Assembly (NCBI RefSeq): GCF_000173075.1
Contig: NZ_ABVL01000003.1
Location: 372,001 to 436,000, forward strand
Direction: 5' to 3'
Length of the DNA: 64,000 nt
Source: Chthoniobacter flavus Ellin428
Lineage (GTDB): Bacteria > Verrucomicrobiota > Verrucomicrobiia > Chthoniobacterales > Chthoniobacteraceae
Below are positions 36,337 through 47,877 of this stretch, piece after piece. How positions within the stretch are numbered: the stretch's first letter is position 1; the number at the start of each line of letters is the position of its first letter. Under the pieces are notes generated by a model. That model saw only the letters and a program-made list of their open reading frames with translations. It made no database searches and was not told where the DNA came from. The translations under genes and the position numbers were made by a program.

Positions 36337-36344
<8 letters not shown>
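35517..36344 (+). CDS. prmC: Release factor glutamine N5-methyltransferase
   Basis: PrmC methylates the GGQ glutamine of RF1 and RF2 using S-adenosylmethionine. The 275-residue protein has an N-terminal helical substrate domain and the SAM motif RVLDIGTGSGVIALTLA. The catalytic motif is ANLPYIARDE (NLPY, a common variant of NPPY). GEPLQHLLGTAEFHGRSF is the usual link sequence. ATG 35517 was chosen because the upstream reading lacks conservation. The stop overlaps the murA start by 8 bp (ATGGATAA), so the two are coupled. prfA is 7.6 kb upstream rather than adjacent as in enterics. Confidence 0.95.
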
Positions 36345-37596
<1,252 letters not shown>

Positions 37597-37610
37597 GGGC
37601 CTGCGGGTTT

Positions 37611-37654
37611 CTTAATCTTAATCCCCTCCCGGAGAGATTAAGATTAAGATTAAG
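37611..37654. repeat. Short inverted pair of hexamer arrays
   Basis: CTTAAT twice (37611-37622), a GC-rich loop (CCCCTCCCGGA), then GAGATT/AAGATT/AAGATT (37634-37651). It is of the same unit type as the element at 14358-14439. It begins 15 bp after murA stops and could act as its 3' end. Confidence 0.75.
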
Positions 37655-37760
37655 AGCGATTCGTTCTCCGGACTGAGCCCAACGCGACGCCTCGGTTCCC
37701 CTTCCCCCTTCGGTCAAAAAAAGACCTGTCGCCGCGCGTATTTGCAGCCATGGTATCGCC

Positions 37761-38753
37761 ATGTCGTCCCTCCCCTGCTGGACTCGTTGCGGCGTTCTGT
37801 TCTCGGCGGCGGTTTCCATGACGCATGCGGCCCCGGAGCAACAACCACCGCCCAAGGCCTCTGGCCACGCCGCCATTCTGCAGCACATGCCGGTGGAGTT
37901 ACTTCACTACTCCAGCGTCTACCCCGAAGTGGCGGACCCCAGCGCCCCCTTCCAACTCGGCACGATGATGAAGCTCGCCGTCGCCGCGGCCCATGGCGAC
38001 CGGGAGATCGCGGACGAGTGCTGGTTTATTGTGGACAGCACTTTCGCGAAGCAGACCAAGGCCGGCGATTTCGGCGGCGATCCGATGAGCGCGGCGGTCT
38101 GGCTTGGCGAATTCACCCGCAGCGTCCTCGTTATTCAGCAATCGCCACTCGCCGCCCATTTCAAGGATCGCATCGAAGCACTCAAGCCGGCGCTGGCCAA
38201 AGCCATGCACTGGATGAACAAACAGCGCAGCCGCCTGCTGTTTGAAGATCGCGCCATTCCCGACCGGCTGCTCTCGGAAGCGCAGGCTTACTTGTTTTGC
38301 GGTCGATTGCTCGATGACCCGGCGCTCATCAAATACGGCCACGGCTTTCTGGATACCGCGATGAAGACGTTCCGCGCCAGCGATGGGGCTTTTCTGGAAA
38401 AGAACGGTACCGGCAGCGGCTACGAAGCGGCGAGCCTCGTGCGGCTGCAGGAGATCATGTTGAACGTGCCGGACATTCACCTCGAGGAACCGTTCGCCAA
38501 GGGCATCCAATGGGAACTCACGCACATCCGCGCAGACGGCACGGTGCTGGCCGATGGCAAGCCGGGCTTTTTCTCGCACAGCAAGATGATCATGGGCCCG
38601 GAAAAGCAGGTGAACGTCGGCGAGATCAGCCTCGCGCTTCTCTACTACCACGAACGCGCCAACGACGCCGCGTCCCTGGCCGCGATCGAGCGTTTGCAAA
38701 AACACTACGCCACGATCGCCGCGGCGACGCCTACTTCACCACCATCGAAGTAA
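37761..38753 (+). CDS. Secreted alpha-helical protein, function unknown
   Basis: The 330-residue protein has a weak signal peptide (MSSLPCWTRCGVLFSAAVSM, then THAAPEQQ). The body is helical, with repeated hairpin-like segments such as HAAILQHMPVELLHYSSVYP, VWLGEFTRSVLVIQQSP and GEISLALLYYHERANDAASL. This pattern suggests an alpha/alpha-toroid fold like some lyases or glycosidases, but no catalytic motif is recognised. Its 3' end overlaps the convergent lactate permease gene by 23 bp. The function is unknown. Confidence 0.6.
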   Translation: MSSLPCWTRCGVLFSAAVSMTHAAPEQQPPPKASGHAAILQHMPVELLHYSSVYPEVADPSAPFQLGTMMKLAVAAAHGDREIADECWFIVDSTFAKQTKAGDFGGDPMSAAVWLGEFTRSVLVIQQSPLAAHFKDRIEALKPALAKAMHWMNKQRSRLLFEDRAIPDRLLSEAQAYLFCGRLLDDPALIKYGHGFLDTAMKTFRASDGAFLEKNGTGSGYEAASLVRLQEIMLNVPDIHLEEPFAKGIQWELTHIRADGTVLADGKPGFFSHSKMIMGPEKQVNVGEISLALLYYHERANDAASLAAIERLQKHYATIAAATPTSPPSK

Positions 38754-40383
38754 ACGGCGCGACGTAGGCCTGAAGATAGACGAAGATGCCCATGAGCGTG
38801 GCCAGAGCGAGGCTGTGCCAGAAGACGTAGCGCAGGATGGAATCTTCGTGGCCGTACCAGTTCGTCGCGGTGCTGGCCACCACGATGCTTTGCGCGTCGA
38901 CCATCTTGCCCATCACCCCACCCGCACTGTTCGCCGCCCCCATGAGCACGGGGCTGAGGTGAAGCTGTTGCGCGGTGATTTTTTGCAGGCCGCCAAAGAG
39001 CACATTCGAAGCGGTATCGGAGCCGGTGAGCGCCACGCCCAACCAGCCGAGCAACGTGCCGAAGAACGGATAGGCCACACCCGTATGCGCCAGGGCAATG
39101 CCGAGCGTGGCATCCGTGCCCGCATATTTCGTCACATACCCGAGCGACAGCATGGCCGCGATGGTCAGCAGCGAAAAGCGCACCCGCCAGAAGGTGTGTC
39201 CGTAGGCGCGCAGCATCGCGACCGGCGTGAAGCCCATGGCGAATCCAGCGACGATGGCCGCGAGCAAAATGCCGCTGCCCGTGGCGGAGAGGTAATTGAA
39301 TTTGAAGATCGCCTTTTCCGGCTCCGCATTGGGCGGAGCGACCGGCGGCATGTGCTGCACGCGGAGGTGCAGGTGCGGCACCTCGAACTTCGGCGCAGCA
39401 ACGGTATCCAGCTTCTTCTGCACCACTGGCAGACCCCAACAGAGAATGAAGATCGTCAGCACCACCCACGGCATCCAGGCGAAGGCAACGCGCTTCGGAG
39501 TGAGCGGCCCGCTATCCACGATAGTAACACCCTCGACCGCCGCCGGTCGTTCCAGACGCATGATTTCCTTCGGCTGCCAGACGCGCAGCAGGAGGATCGT
39601 CGCCACGATGGCTGAGACGCCGGCAATGATATCCACCAGCCAGGGACCGTGGAAATTCGAGACGAGGAACTGTGGTATCGCGAAGGCCAATCCCGCCGTG
39701 AGCGCCGCCGGCCACACCGCGCGAATTCCACGCCATCCATCAAAGGCCACGATGATCCAAAACGGAATCACCAGGGAAAAGAACGGCAACTGCCGCCCGA
39801 TCATCGCCGAGAGGTGATACACATCGAGCCCCGAGACCTGGGCCAGCGTGGTGATCGGAATACCGAGCGAGCCAAAGGCCACCGGCGCCGTATTCGCAAT
39901 GAGCGCCAGGCCCGAGGCGTGCAATGGCCGGAATCCAAGCTGAATGAGAATAGCCGCGGTGATCGCCACCGGCGTGCCGAAGCCCGCCATGCCCTCGACG
40001 AAGGCGCCAAAAGCGAACGCGATGAGGATGAGTTGAATCCGCGCATCCGGCGCCACGCGGGCCAGGCTGTCGCGCACCACATCGAACAGCCCGCGTTGCA
40101 CGGTGAGCTGGTAGAGGAAGATGACGTTGAGAATGATCCAGCCGATCGGGAAGAGCCCGTAGGCCGCGCCGTAGATCGTCGCGGCTGCGGCAATATCCCC
40201 TGGCATATGGCAGACGCCGACCGAGATCGCGAGCGCGGCGATCAGGCCGACGGCGGCCGCGATATGAATGCGAATGTGCAGCAGCGCAATCATCCCGAGC
40301 AGGATGACGATCGGAATCGACGCCACCATCGTCGAGAGGACGATGTTACCGAACGGGTCGTAATTTTGAGACCAGAGTGCCAT
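38731..40383 (-). CDS. lldP: L-lactate permease
   Basis: The 550-residue polytopic membrane protein is of the LctP/LldP family, a proton symporter for lactate and glycolate. Motifs are FGAFVEGMAGFGTPVAITAA, VAFGSLGIPITTLAQVSGLD and GSDTASNVLFGGLQKITAQQ, and LGAANSAGGVMGKM is represented as MGAANSAGGVMGKMVDAQSI. About 13 hydrophobic segments are present and the length is typical. There is no lldD or lutABC beside it; the only other lactate-linked gene in the window is larC. The 5' end lies 15 bp after the serine-hydrolase stop, on the same strand. Confidence 0.94.
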   Translation of the reverse strand: MALWSQNYDPFGNIVLSTMVASIPIVILLGMIALLHIRIHIAAAVGLIAALAISVGVCHMPGDIAAAATIYGAAYGLFPIGWIILNVIFLYQLTVQRGLFDVVRDSLARVAPDARIQLILIAFAFGAFVEGMAGFGTPVAITAAILIQLGFRPLHASGLALIANTAPVAFGSLGIPITTLAQVSGLDVYHLSAMIGRQLPFFSLVIPFWIIVAFDGWRGIRAVWPAALTAGLAFAIPQFLVSNFHGPWLVDIIAGVSAIVATILLLRVWQPKEIMRLERPAAVEGVTIVDSGPLTPKRVAFAWMPWVVLTIFILCWGLPVVQKKLDTVAAPKFEVPHLHLRVQHMPPVAPPNAEPEKAIFKFNYLSATGSGILLAAIVAGFAMGFTPVAMLRAYGHTFWRVRFSLLTIAAMLSLGYVTKYAGTDATLGIALAHTGVAYPFFGTLLGWLGVALTGSDTASNVLFGGLQKITAQQLHLSPVLMGAANSAGGVMGKMVDAQSIVVASTATNWYGHEDSILRYVFWHSLALATLMGIFVYLQAYVAPFTSMVVK

Positions 40384-40398
40384 GCGCGACTGCCGTCT

Positions 40399-41559
40399 CT
40401 ATTTTCCGAAGACCTTGACCGCCGTGGCGTTGAAAGCCGGCAGAATTTTCTTTCCGTCATCGTTCCGCCAGCCGGCGTTTTGCACCATGAAGACGAGCAC
40501 CAGGCCCATCTGCGGATCAACGGAGATATTCGTGCTGTAGGCCCCCCCGTGGCCGAAGGTCGCGCCATTGACTGCGTAGCCGAAACCGTAGCTTTCCTTC
40601 AGCGCTGCGGGTGTCTGGCGGCTGGTCATTTGCTTCACCGCCGCCTCCGAGAGATAGCGTTTGCCGCCATATTCGCCGCCCCGCAGGAGCATCTGGCCAA
40701 AGCGTCCGATGTCCTCCGCGGTGGAGAAGAGGCCGCCCGCCGGCATCGGGAAACGGTTCTGATGATCGTCGAGCGGATACTTGAGCTGGTCGACCTGCAC
40801 TTCCTCGATGTTCGATTTGTCCTTGGTCCCCTTGTATGATTTGGCAATGCGCGCGATCTGCTCCGCATTCGGCCAGAAGGTCGTGTCCTTCATGCCCAGG
40901 GGTTTGAACAAACGATTCTCCAGAAAGTCTTCGTACTTCTGCCCGGAAACTACTTCGATGATTCGTCCCGCGGTGTTAATGCCCGCATTGCTGTATTGAT
41001 ATTTGCTATCCGGCTCGAACATCAGCGGATACGAGGCATAGCTACGCACCCGCGTGGCCAGCGGAAAGAGATCGAGCGTCGGTTGTTCAATCGGCGATTT
41101 GAACGACAGCCCGCTCGTGTGGCTGAGGATGTTCCGAACGAGGATCGGATGTTTCGGCTTGCGCAGCAGCGTGTGGTTGTCGTCGTGCTCGGCGACGACC
41201 ATCTGCCCTTTGAACTCCGGAAGATACTTCTCCACCGGATCGTCGACCTTCACCTTCCCCTCGTCCACCAACATCATCAGCGCCGCGACGGTAATCGGTT
41301 TCGACATCGACGCGATCCAAAATAACGAATCCGGCTCCATCGATTTCTTCGCCGCCACGTCCGCATAGCCGACGGTCTCCAAATCGAGCACCTTGTCACG
41401 CGTCGCGACAAGGGTCACTGCGCCCGCGAGGACGTGATTGTCCACGAAGGGTTGCAATTTAGCCGCGATGGGTTTCGGGCCGGACTCCTGCGCCAATAAA
41501 GAAAGCGGCAGCGTGGCCACCAACGCGCAGGTAAAAATGGAGCGGGATAAAATCGACAT
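40399..41559 (-). CDS. Secreted serine hydrolase, beta-lactamase/esterase family
   Basis: The 386-residue class-C beta-lactamase-like protein has a signal peptide (MSILSRSIFTCALVATLPLS). The catalytic Ser-x-x-Lys is in WIASMSKPIT, the Tyr-x-Asn motif is in YQYSNAG and a C-terminal HGG is in FGHGGAYSTN. Members include esterases, D-aminopeptidases and penicillin-binding-like proteins; true beta-lactamase activity cannot be inferred. A longer reading to 41730 lacks a signal and was rejected. It probably forms a transcription unit with lldP downstream. Confidence 0.88.
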   Translation of the reverse strand: MSILSRSIFTCALVATLPLSLLAQESGPKPIAAKLQPFVDNHVLAGAVTLVATRDKVLDLETVGYADVAAKKSMEPDSLFWIASMSKPITVAALMMLVDEGKVKVDDPVEKYLPEFKGQMVVAEHDDNHTLLRKPKHPILVRNILSHTSGLSFKSPIEQPTLDLFPLATRVRSYASYPLMFEPDSKYQYSNAGINTAGRIIEVVSGQKYEDFLENRLFKPLGMKDTTFWPNAEQIARIAKSYKGTKDKSNIEEVQVDQLKYPLDDHQNRFPMPAGGLFSTAEDIGRFGQMLLRGGEYGGKRYLSEAAVKQMTSRQTPAALKESYGFGYAVNGATFGHGGAYSTNISVDPQMGLVLVFMVQNAGWRNDDGKKILPAFNATAVKVFGK

Positions 41560-41765
41560 GAGAGCGATCGGGAAAATGGTAAGGGCACGGAGCAAAAGCC
41601 GCCAGCGCGGCATTTCTTTGTCTGTTAACGGCGCCGCAGGCGAAAAGCGGTGAATCTTTACGTAATTCCGTAGCAAGCGCCTCACGGCGTGATCTTCGTA
41701 GTTCACATCGGAAAACTCGAAAATCCTCATCGCCGGTAATTGCCCATTTTTTCATCCGCTCTCCT

Positions 41766-41987
41766 ATGTGCCGCTTGTTCCTCCTCCTCGCTCTGTCACT
41801 CGCCATTTCGTTTTCCACTGCCGCTGCCGAGATGCACCTCGGGGACGACGGCCTGGACATCGACGCCGGCAGCCTCGGCAAATTCACGCTGACTTATCCG
41901 CAGCTTCGCAACGCCTCGCAGCGCAGCTATTGCGGTAACTTCGGTGCCGGTCGTCTCGGTGGCGTGACGGGCGCATCGACGATATAA
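41766..41987 (+). pseudogene. Truncated gene: signal peptide and first residues of an exported protein
   Basis: A convincing signal peptide (MCRLFLLLALSLAISFSTAAA) leads into EMHLGDDGLDIDAGSLGKFT and LTYPQL, which looks like the start of a larger secreted protein. After about 50 codons the frame runs into the 3' end of the opposite-strand gene (stop at 41927) and loses any natural character (GNFGAGRLGGVTGASTI). The remainder of the gene is missing, so this is a 5' remnant left by a deletion or rearrangement with its breakpoint near 41915-41930. A genuine 73-residue exported peptide is less likely. Confidence 0.55.
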
Positions 41988-43765
41988 GAGGCATCCGTCA
42001 CCTCGCTATCCGCCATGCCGCTCTTGTAAGCGACCGCTTTGACGGTCATTCCGGGACGCACGCTGATCACCCCGCAATAGACATAACCATTCGTGCGGGT
42101 CGGCGTGGTCCCATCCAGCGTGTAACGAAACCAGGCGCCCGGCGTGGCAGACGACAGCGTGATCGGGGTGACTTCCTTGATCGCCCGTGCGGTCGGCGAA
42201 AACTCCGGTTTTTCCACCGGTGTCTTTCCTTCCTCGTAGAGGCCGCAATCCGGATAATTTTGGATGACGTCCCACGCGAGTTTCTGCATCGCGGTGATTT
42301 GTTCCGGAGTCAGATTCGTTCCGACCGGCAGCATCTTGCCCTCAGGGGATTCACGATAGAAGGCCGCATACCAGGTGAGATCCACGAGATAGGCGCCATT
42401 GGGATTCGGGTGCACGCCGTCACGAAAAAGCAGCGGATAGAAATCCGTGGTCTTCGCTCCGGGAAATTGACCGTGCTCGATCTGGCTGTGAATCCACCCC
42501 ATCGCCAGGCTGGTCGGCAACACGCGTACCGGTTTCTCACCCTTGTCCTTCGCCGCGACCACCTTCTGCACGTCCTCGACGTAGAGCAACATCGCCGCCA
42601 TCGATTCTTCCCAGGTCAGCGCGGGAAAGACTTTCTTCATCTCGGTGCTCGGCACCACGCCCTTGTCGCTGGGGCGCCCGCGCTCCCGTTCCACCCATTC
42701 CACCATCAGCCACGGTTGCACGTCGGGCGTGTGGGCGCGGATGAGTTCAATGAACTGCCGATCATTCTCCGCCTCTTCCTCGATGTGGAAGTTTCGCGGC
42801 TGCAGGGTCACGTCGTCGATCCGTGAAAGGACTTTCAAATTCACCTCCCACTCTCTCTTGCGCCCTTGAGCGTGCTCGCTCCACAGGAGATTCGTCGCCG
42901 CGTTGGGAATGGTGAAGGTGCGATAGCGATGCTCGCGGCCGGCCGTGCGCGCATACATCGGAAACTGCGCGGTGATGTCGGTCAGCGTATTGCCGAGGTG
43001 CAGGGTGCTCAGGCCCGGCTTGATATCATCGCCGATCAAATATGTGCCGATGAGTGGCGGACTGGCTGCCCAGCCTTCGACAAAAGCGGCGGCAACGACC
43101 GTCGTCGTCTTGTCGAGTTTGAACGGCTTCTTGAACACCTCGCCCGTGGTCGCGGTCGGTATGGAACCGTCGAACGTATAGCGCACCGTCGCATACGGAG
43201 TCAGTTCGTTGAGTTCCACCGTCAGAGGCGGGTCCACTCCTCCCGGCGGCGGGAGAAACTTCGGCGTCCTCGCCGTGGCCTGTTCGTAAAGATCGAGGCC
43301 CGCGTATTGTCCATCGGGATCTTCCATCTCGACCCATGTCCGCGGGTCGCCGTCGAACGCATAGCGCCAGCCGCGTCCATTCAAGTCGCCAATCGTCCCG
43401 TAACGAAACCCATCCAACTTGCGCGCACCGGAATAAAACTCGAGCTCGCCCAGGCTGCCATGCGATCCCGGCGGGGCATCGTAGCGCAACCAGCGATACA
43501 GCTTGTTATTCGGGAAAACGAGGTCGGTCCACTCCCCGGTCCGCGGGGTTTCCTTGATCTCCGCGATGACATGAAACCCCTCCGTCGCCGAGACATTGGA
43601 CCCGTTGAATTTTCCACCCACCATGTTTTGCTCGCGGGAAGGCGCGGGGTAAAAGCGCACGTGATTACACACCGGAGCACCGATCGGCGGAATCACCTCC
43701 GCCGCGCGCAGCGGGAACGCGGAAATCAACAGGGCAATGGCAAGAGGGAAACGAAACGGAGACAC
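41927..43765 (-). CDS. Secreted protein with SGNH-like segment and chitobiase C-terminal domains
   Basis: The 612-residue protein has a signal peptide (FPLAIALLISAFPLRA) and an F5/8-type carbohydrate-binding-like N-terminal region (VRFYPAPSREQNMVGGKFNG, LYRWLRYDAPPGSHGSLGEL). A CHB_HEX_C-type module follows (TPYATVRYTFDGSIPTATTG), then a central region ending FRDGVHPNPNGAYLVDL, which matches the D-x-x-H block of SGNH hydrolases. A second CHB_HEX_C module lies at the end (GAWFRYTLDGTTPTRTNGYV). It may be a carbohydrate esterase acting on the outer surface. The first SGNH Ser block was not clearly found, so activity is uncertain. Confidence 0.72.
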   Translation of the reverse strand: MSPFRFPLAIALLISAFPLRAAEVIPPIGAPVCNHVRFYPAPSREQNMVGGKFNGSNVSATEGFHVIAEIKETPRTGEWTDLVFPNNKLYRWLRYDAPPGSHGSLGELEFYSGARKLDGFRYGTIGDLNGRGWRYAFDGDPRTWVEMEDPDGQYAGLDLYEQATARTPKFLPPPGGVDPPLTVELNELTPYATVRYTFDGSIPTATTGEVFKKPFKLDKTTTVVAAAFVEGWAASPPLIGTYLIGDDIKPGLSTLHLGNTLTDITAQFPMYARTAGREHRYRTFTIPNAATNLLWSEHAQGRKREWEVNLKVLSRIDDVTLQPRNFHIEEEAENDRQFIELIRAHTPDVQPWLMVEWVERERGRPSDKGVVPSTEMKKVFPALTWEESMAAMLLYVEDVQKVVAAKDKGEKPVRVLPTSLAMGWIHSQIEHGQFPGAKTTDFYPLLFRDGVHPNPNGAYLVDLTWYAAFYRESPEGKMLPVGTNLTPEQITAMQKLAWDVIQNYPDCGLYEEGKTPVEKPEFSPTARAIKEVTPITLSSATPGAWFRYTLDGTTPTRTNGYVYCGVISVRPGMTVKAVAYKSGMADSEVTDASYIVDAPVTPPRRPAPKLPQ

Positions 43766-43811
43766 ATTTCATTTCTTGCGCGGCTCCGTGCACAACGCCA
43801 GTCCCGACTTC

Positions 43812-44939
43812 TCAGACCACCACCAGGTCCACGTCCGGCAATTCCTGCAGGAGCACCTCGTGCAGCGAGGACTGGAAGTATTGTCGGAGCCGCTTCGGAC
43901 CGGGACGTCCGACGACGATGTGTGTGATGCCGTACTCCCGCGCGAACGACACCAGCGCCTTGGCCACGCTCTCGCCTTTCATGGAAAAAACCAGGCCGCC
44001 CATCTTTTGCGCGGTCTCCAGCGTATCATTCACCCGGCGCTGCGTTTCGGCATCGATGCGCACCGCGGATTCCGACGGCGTGCGGACATACACCGCGTAC
44101 CACTGCGCATTGAGCTGCGCCGCCAGGCGCGCCGTCTTCCGCAGCAGCCGGCCCGGGTCGGGGCCCTGGCTGCTGATCGCCACCATGACCTGACCGAGAG
44201 CGCTCACATTTTGGTCGTTCTCGGCATCGCGCTGTTTGCGATCGAGGAAGTTGGCCGTTTCCGTCAGCGTCATCTCCCGCAACCGCGTGAGATTCTTCTG
44301 CGTGAAGAAATTGGCCAGCGCCGCCTCGATGCGCTCCTTCGGATAGATCTTCCCCGCCTGCAGCCGCTCCTGCAAATCCTCCGCCGGCAGATCGATATTC
44401 ACGATCTGGTCGGCCTTCGTCAGGATTTCATCCGGCACCCGCTCCTTCACGCGCACGCCGGTGGTTTCCTCGACGAAGTTATAGAGCGATTCCAGGTGCT
44501 GGATGTTGACCGTGCTAATAACGTTGATCCCCGCACGCAGCAGGTCTTCCACATCCTCGTAGCGCTTGCGGTTTTTGCTATCAGGCGCATTGGTGTGCGC
44601 CAGTTCATCAACCAGCGCGACAGTAGGGCGCCGCGCGATCACCGCATCGACATCCATCTCCTTGAGCGCGATGCCGTGATAAGTCGTGAGCCGCGGCGGA
44701 ATGATCTCGAGGTCGCCGATCTGCGCGCTGGTCTCGGGTCGTTCGTGGGGCTCGACGTAGCCGACCACCACATCGACCCCACCCTTCTTCAGACGGTTCC
44801 CCTCCACGAGCATGGAATACGTCTTCCCCACCCCGGGACACGGGCCGAGGTAGATCTTCAGCTTGCCGGCCTGCTGCTTGCGGATGATTGCCAGGAAATC
44901 ATCCGCACGGGTTTTAGCAGCAGGATCGGCTTCGAGCAT
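43812..44939 (-). CDS. kdpD: Stand-alone KdpD N-terminal sensor (KdpD + UspA domains)
   Basis: The 375-residue protein contains the KdpD domain with Walker A GPCPGVGKTYSML and a Walker-B-like block (VALVDELAHTNAPDSKNRKR). Residues ~250-375 form a universal-stress domain (VMVAISSQGPDPGRLLRKTA, VSFAREYGITHIVVGRPGP). The transmembrane, GAF and histidine-kinase parts of classical KdpD are absent; the gene ends cleanly with VDLVVV and a stop, so this looks like a natural stand-alone form. It is last in the kdp operon. It may read intracellular K+, ATP or c-di-AMP and pass the signal to the separate kinase at the operon start; that link is inferred. Confidence 0.9.
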   Translation of the reverse strand: MLEADPAAKTRADDFLAIIRKQQAGKLKIYLGPCPGVGKTYSMLVEGNRLKKGGVDVVVGYVEPHERPETSAQIGDLEIIPPRLTTYHGIALKEMDVDAVIARRPTVALVDELAHTNAPDSKNRKRYEDVEDLLRAGINVISTVNIQHLESLYNFVEETTGVRVKERVPDEILTKADQIVNIDLPAEDLQERLQAGKIYPKERIEAALANFFTQKNLTRLREMTLTETANFLDRKQRDAENDQNVSALGQVMVAISSQGPDPGRLLRKTARLAAQLNAQWYAVYVRTPSESAVRIDAETQRRVNDTLETAQKMGGLVFSMKGESVAKALVSFAREYGITHIVVGRPGPKRLRQYFQSSLHEVLLQELPDVDLVVV

Positions 44940-45023
44940 GGGCTTAGCAGGAACGGTGAATGATTAGCCTTCCCTCCATCGTTCTCGCAACGACGAACCA
45001 ACCGCAGTAGGAAGCGATGCCCT

Positions 45024-45815
45024 TCATTTCGCGGCCAGCTTGTCGAGGGCGAGGTTGAGTTTCAGGACGTTCACCCCGGCGTCGCCGAGGAAGCCAAGAC
45101 TGGGGCCGTCGGTGTTTTCCCGCACCAAATCGCGCACCTTGCCTTCGGTCAGCGAACGCGTCTTGGCCACCCGCGGCAACTGCAGCATGGCATTCTTGAC
45201 GCTGATGTGCGGGTCCAGGCCGCTGGCCGAAGAAGTCACCGCATCCCCCGGAATCGGCACGCTGGATTTCACCGTCAGCGGCTGGTTGTCATCGTTGAAG
45301 GCCGTGATCAGCTTGACCTGGTCCCAGTCGCCTTTCGCCGTCTTGTAAGTCTTCGGGTCAACTTCCTTGCCCTCCTGCAGCAATTGATACGCGAGCCCGT
45401 TCTGGTCGCAGTAGCCGATGATGCGCAGCTTGATGCCATCGTAGTCGACGACGTCGGGGCCTGGCGTAATGGCGCCGCCGTCCCTGGCCATCACCGCGGT
45501 TGTTTTCGTCGTCCCGTTGATCAGCTTCTTGCTGGTCGGTCCGAGATTGCTGCCGCTGGAATTGGCCGCGTCATAACCGGTGCCAGCCGCGGAAGGCCGC
45601 GGGATGAAGTATTTGTCTGAGGCAAACGGCTGCCCGAGCCACGAAGAGCCGATGATCTTGCGATCGGCGCTTTCGATCAGGCTGCCGTTCGCCTGGTGCG
45701 GGAAGAGCAACTGTCCGGCGCCCCAAACGACCAACGGATAGAGTCCGCAAAGGACCAATGCGAAGACGATAGTAGCGAGGATGGAGGTAAGCGTGTCTTT
45801 AACGATCGTATTCAT
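45024..45815 (-). CDS. kdpC: Potassium-transporting ATPase KdpC subunit
   Basis: KdpC is the small single-helix subunit that stabilises the KdpFABC complex. The 263-residue protein begins with the membrane helix ([20 protein letters not shown]), then [40 protein letters not shown] and [20 protein letters not shown], all diagnostic. It is longer than the E. coli protein because of an insert of about 70 residues in the middle (roughly residues 90-170), a variant common in this phylum. ATG 45815 is four bases after the repaired kdpB stop. Confidence 0.95.
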   Translation of the reverse strand: MNTIVKDTLTSILATIVFALVLCGLYPLVVWGAGQLLFPHQANGSLIESADRKIIGSSWLGQPFASDKYFIPRPSAAGTGYDAANSSGSNLGPTSKKLINGTTKTTAVMARDGGAITPGPDVVDYDGIKLRIIGYCDQNGLAYQLLQEGKEVDPKTYKTAKGDWDQVKLITAFNDDNQPLTVKSSVPIPGDAVTSSASGLDPHISVKNAMLQLPRVAKTRSLTEGKVRDLVRENTDGPSLGFLGDAGVNVLKLNLALDKLAAK

Positions 45816-45819
45816 AAAA

Positions 45820-47846
<2,027 letters not shown>

Positions 47847-47877
47847 TTTAGTGAATAATGAAAGTGAGCGAGTGCGC

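Noticed and set aside
40399..41559. Antibiotic-resistance beta-lactamase
   Set aside because: The family also contains many esterases and peptidases; SxxK, YxN and HGG alone do not show beta-lactamase function.
43812..44939. KdpD truncated by mutation
   Set aside because: The gene ends at a natural domain boundary with a clean stop, and no remnant of a kinase domain follows; a separate kinase exists in the operon.
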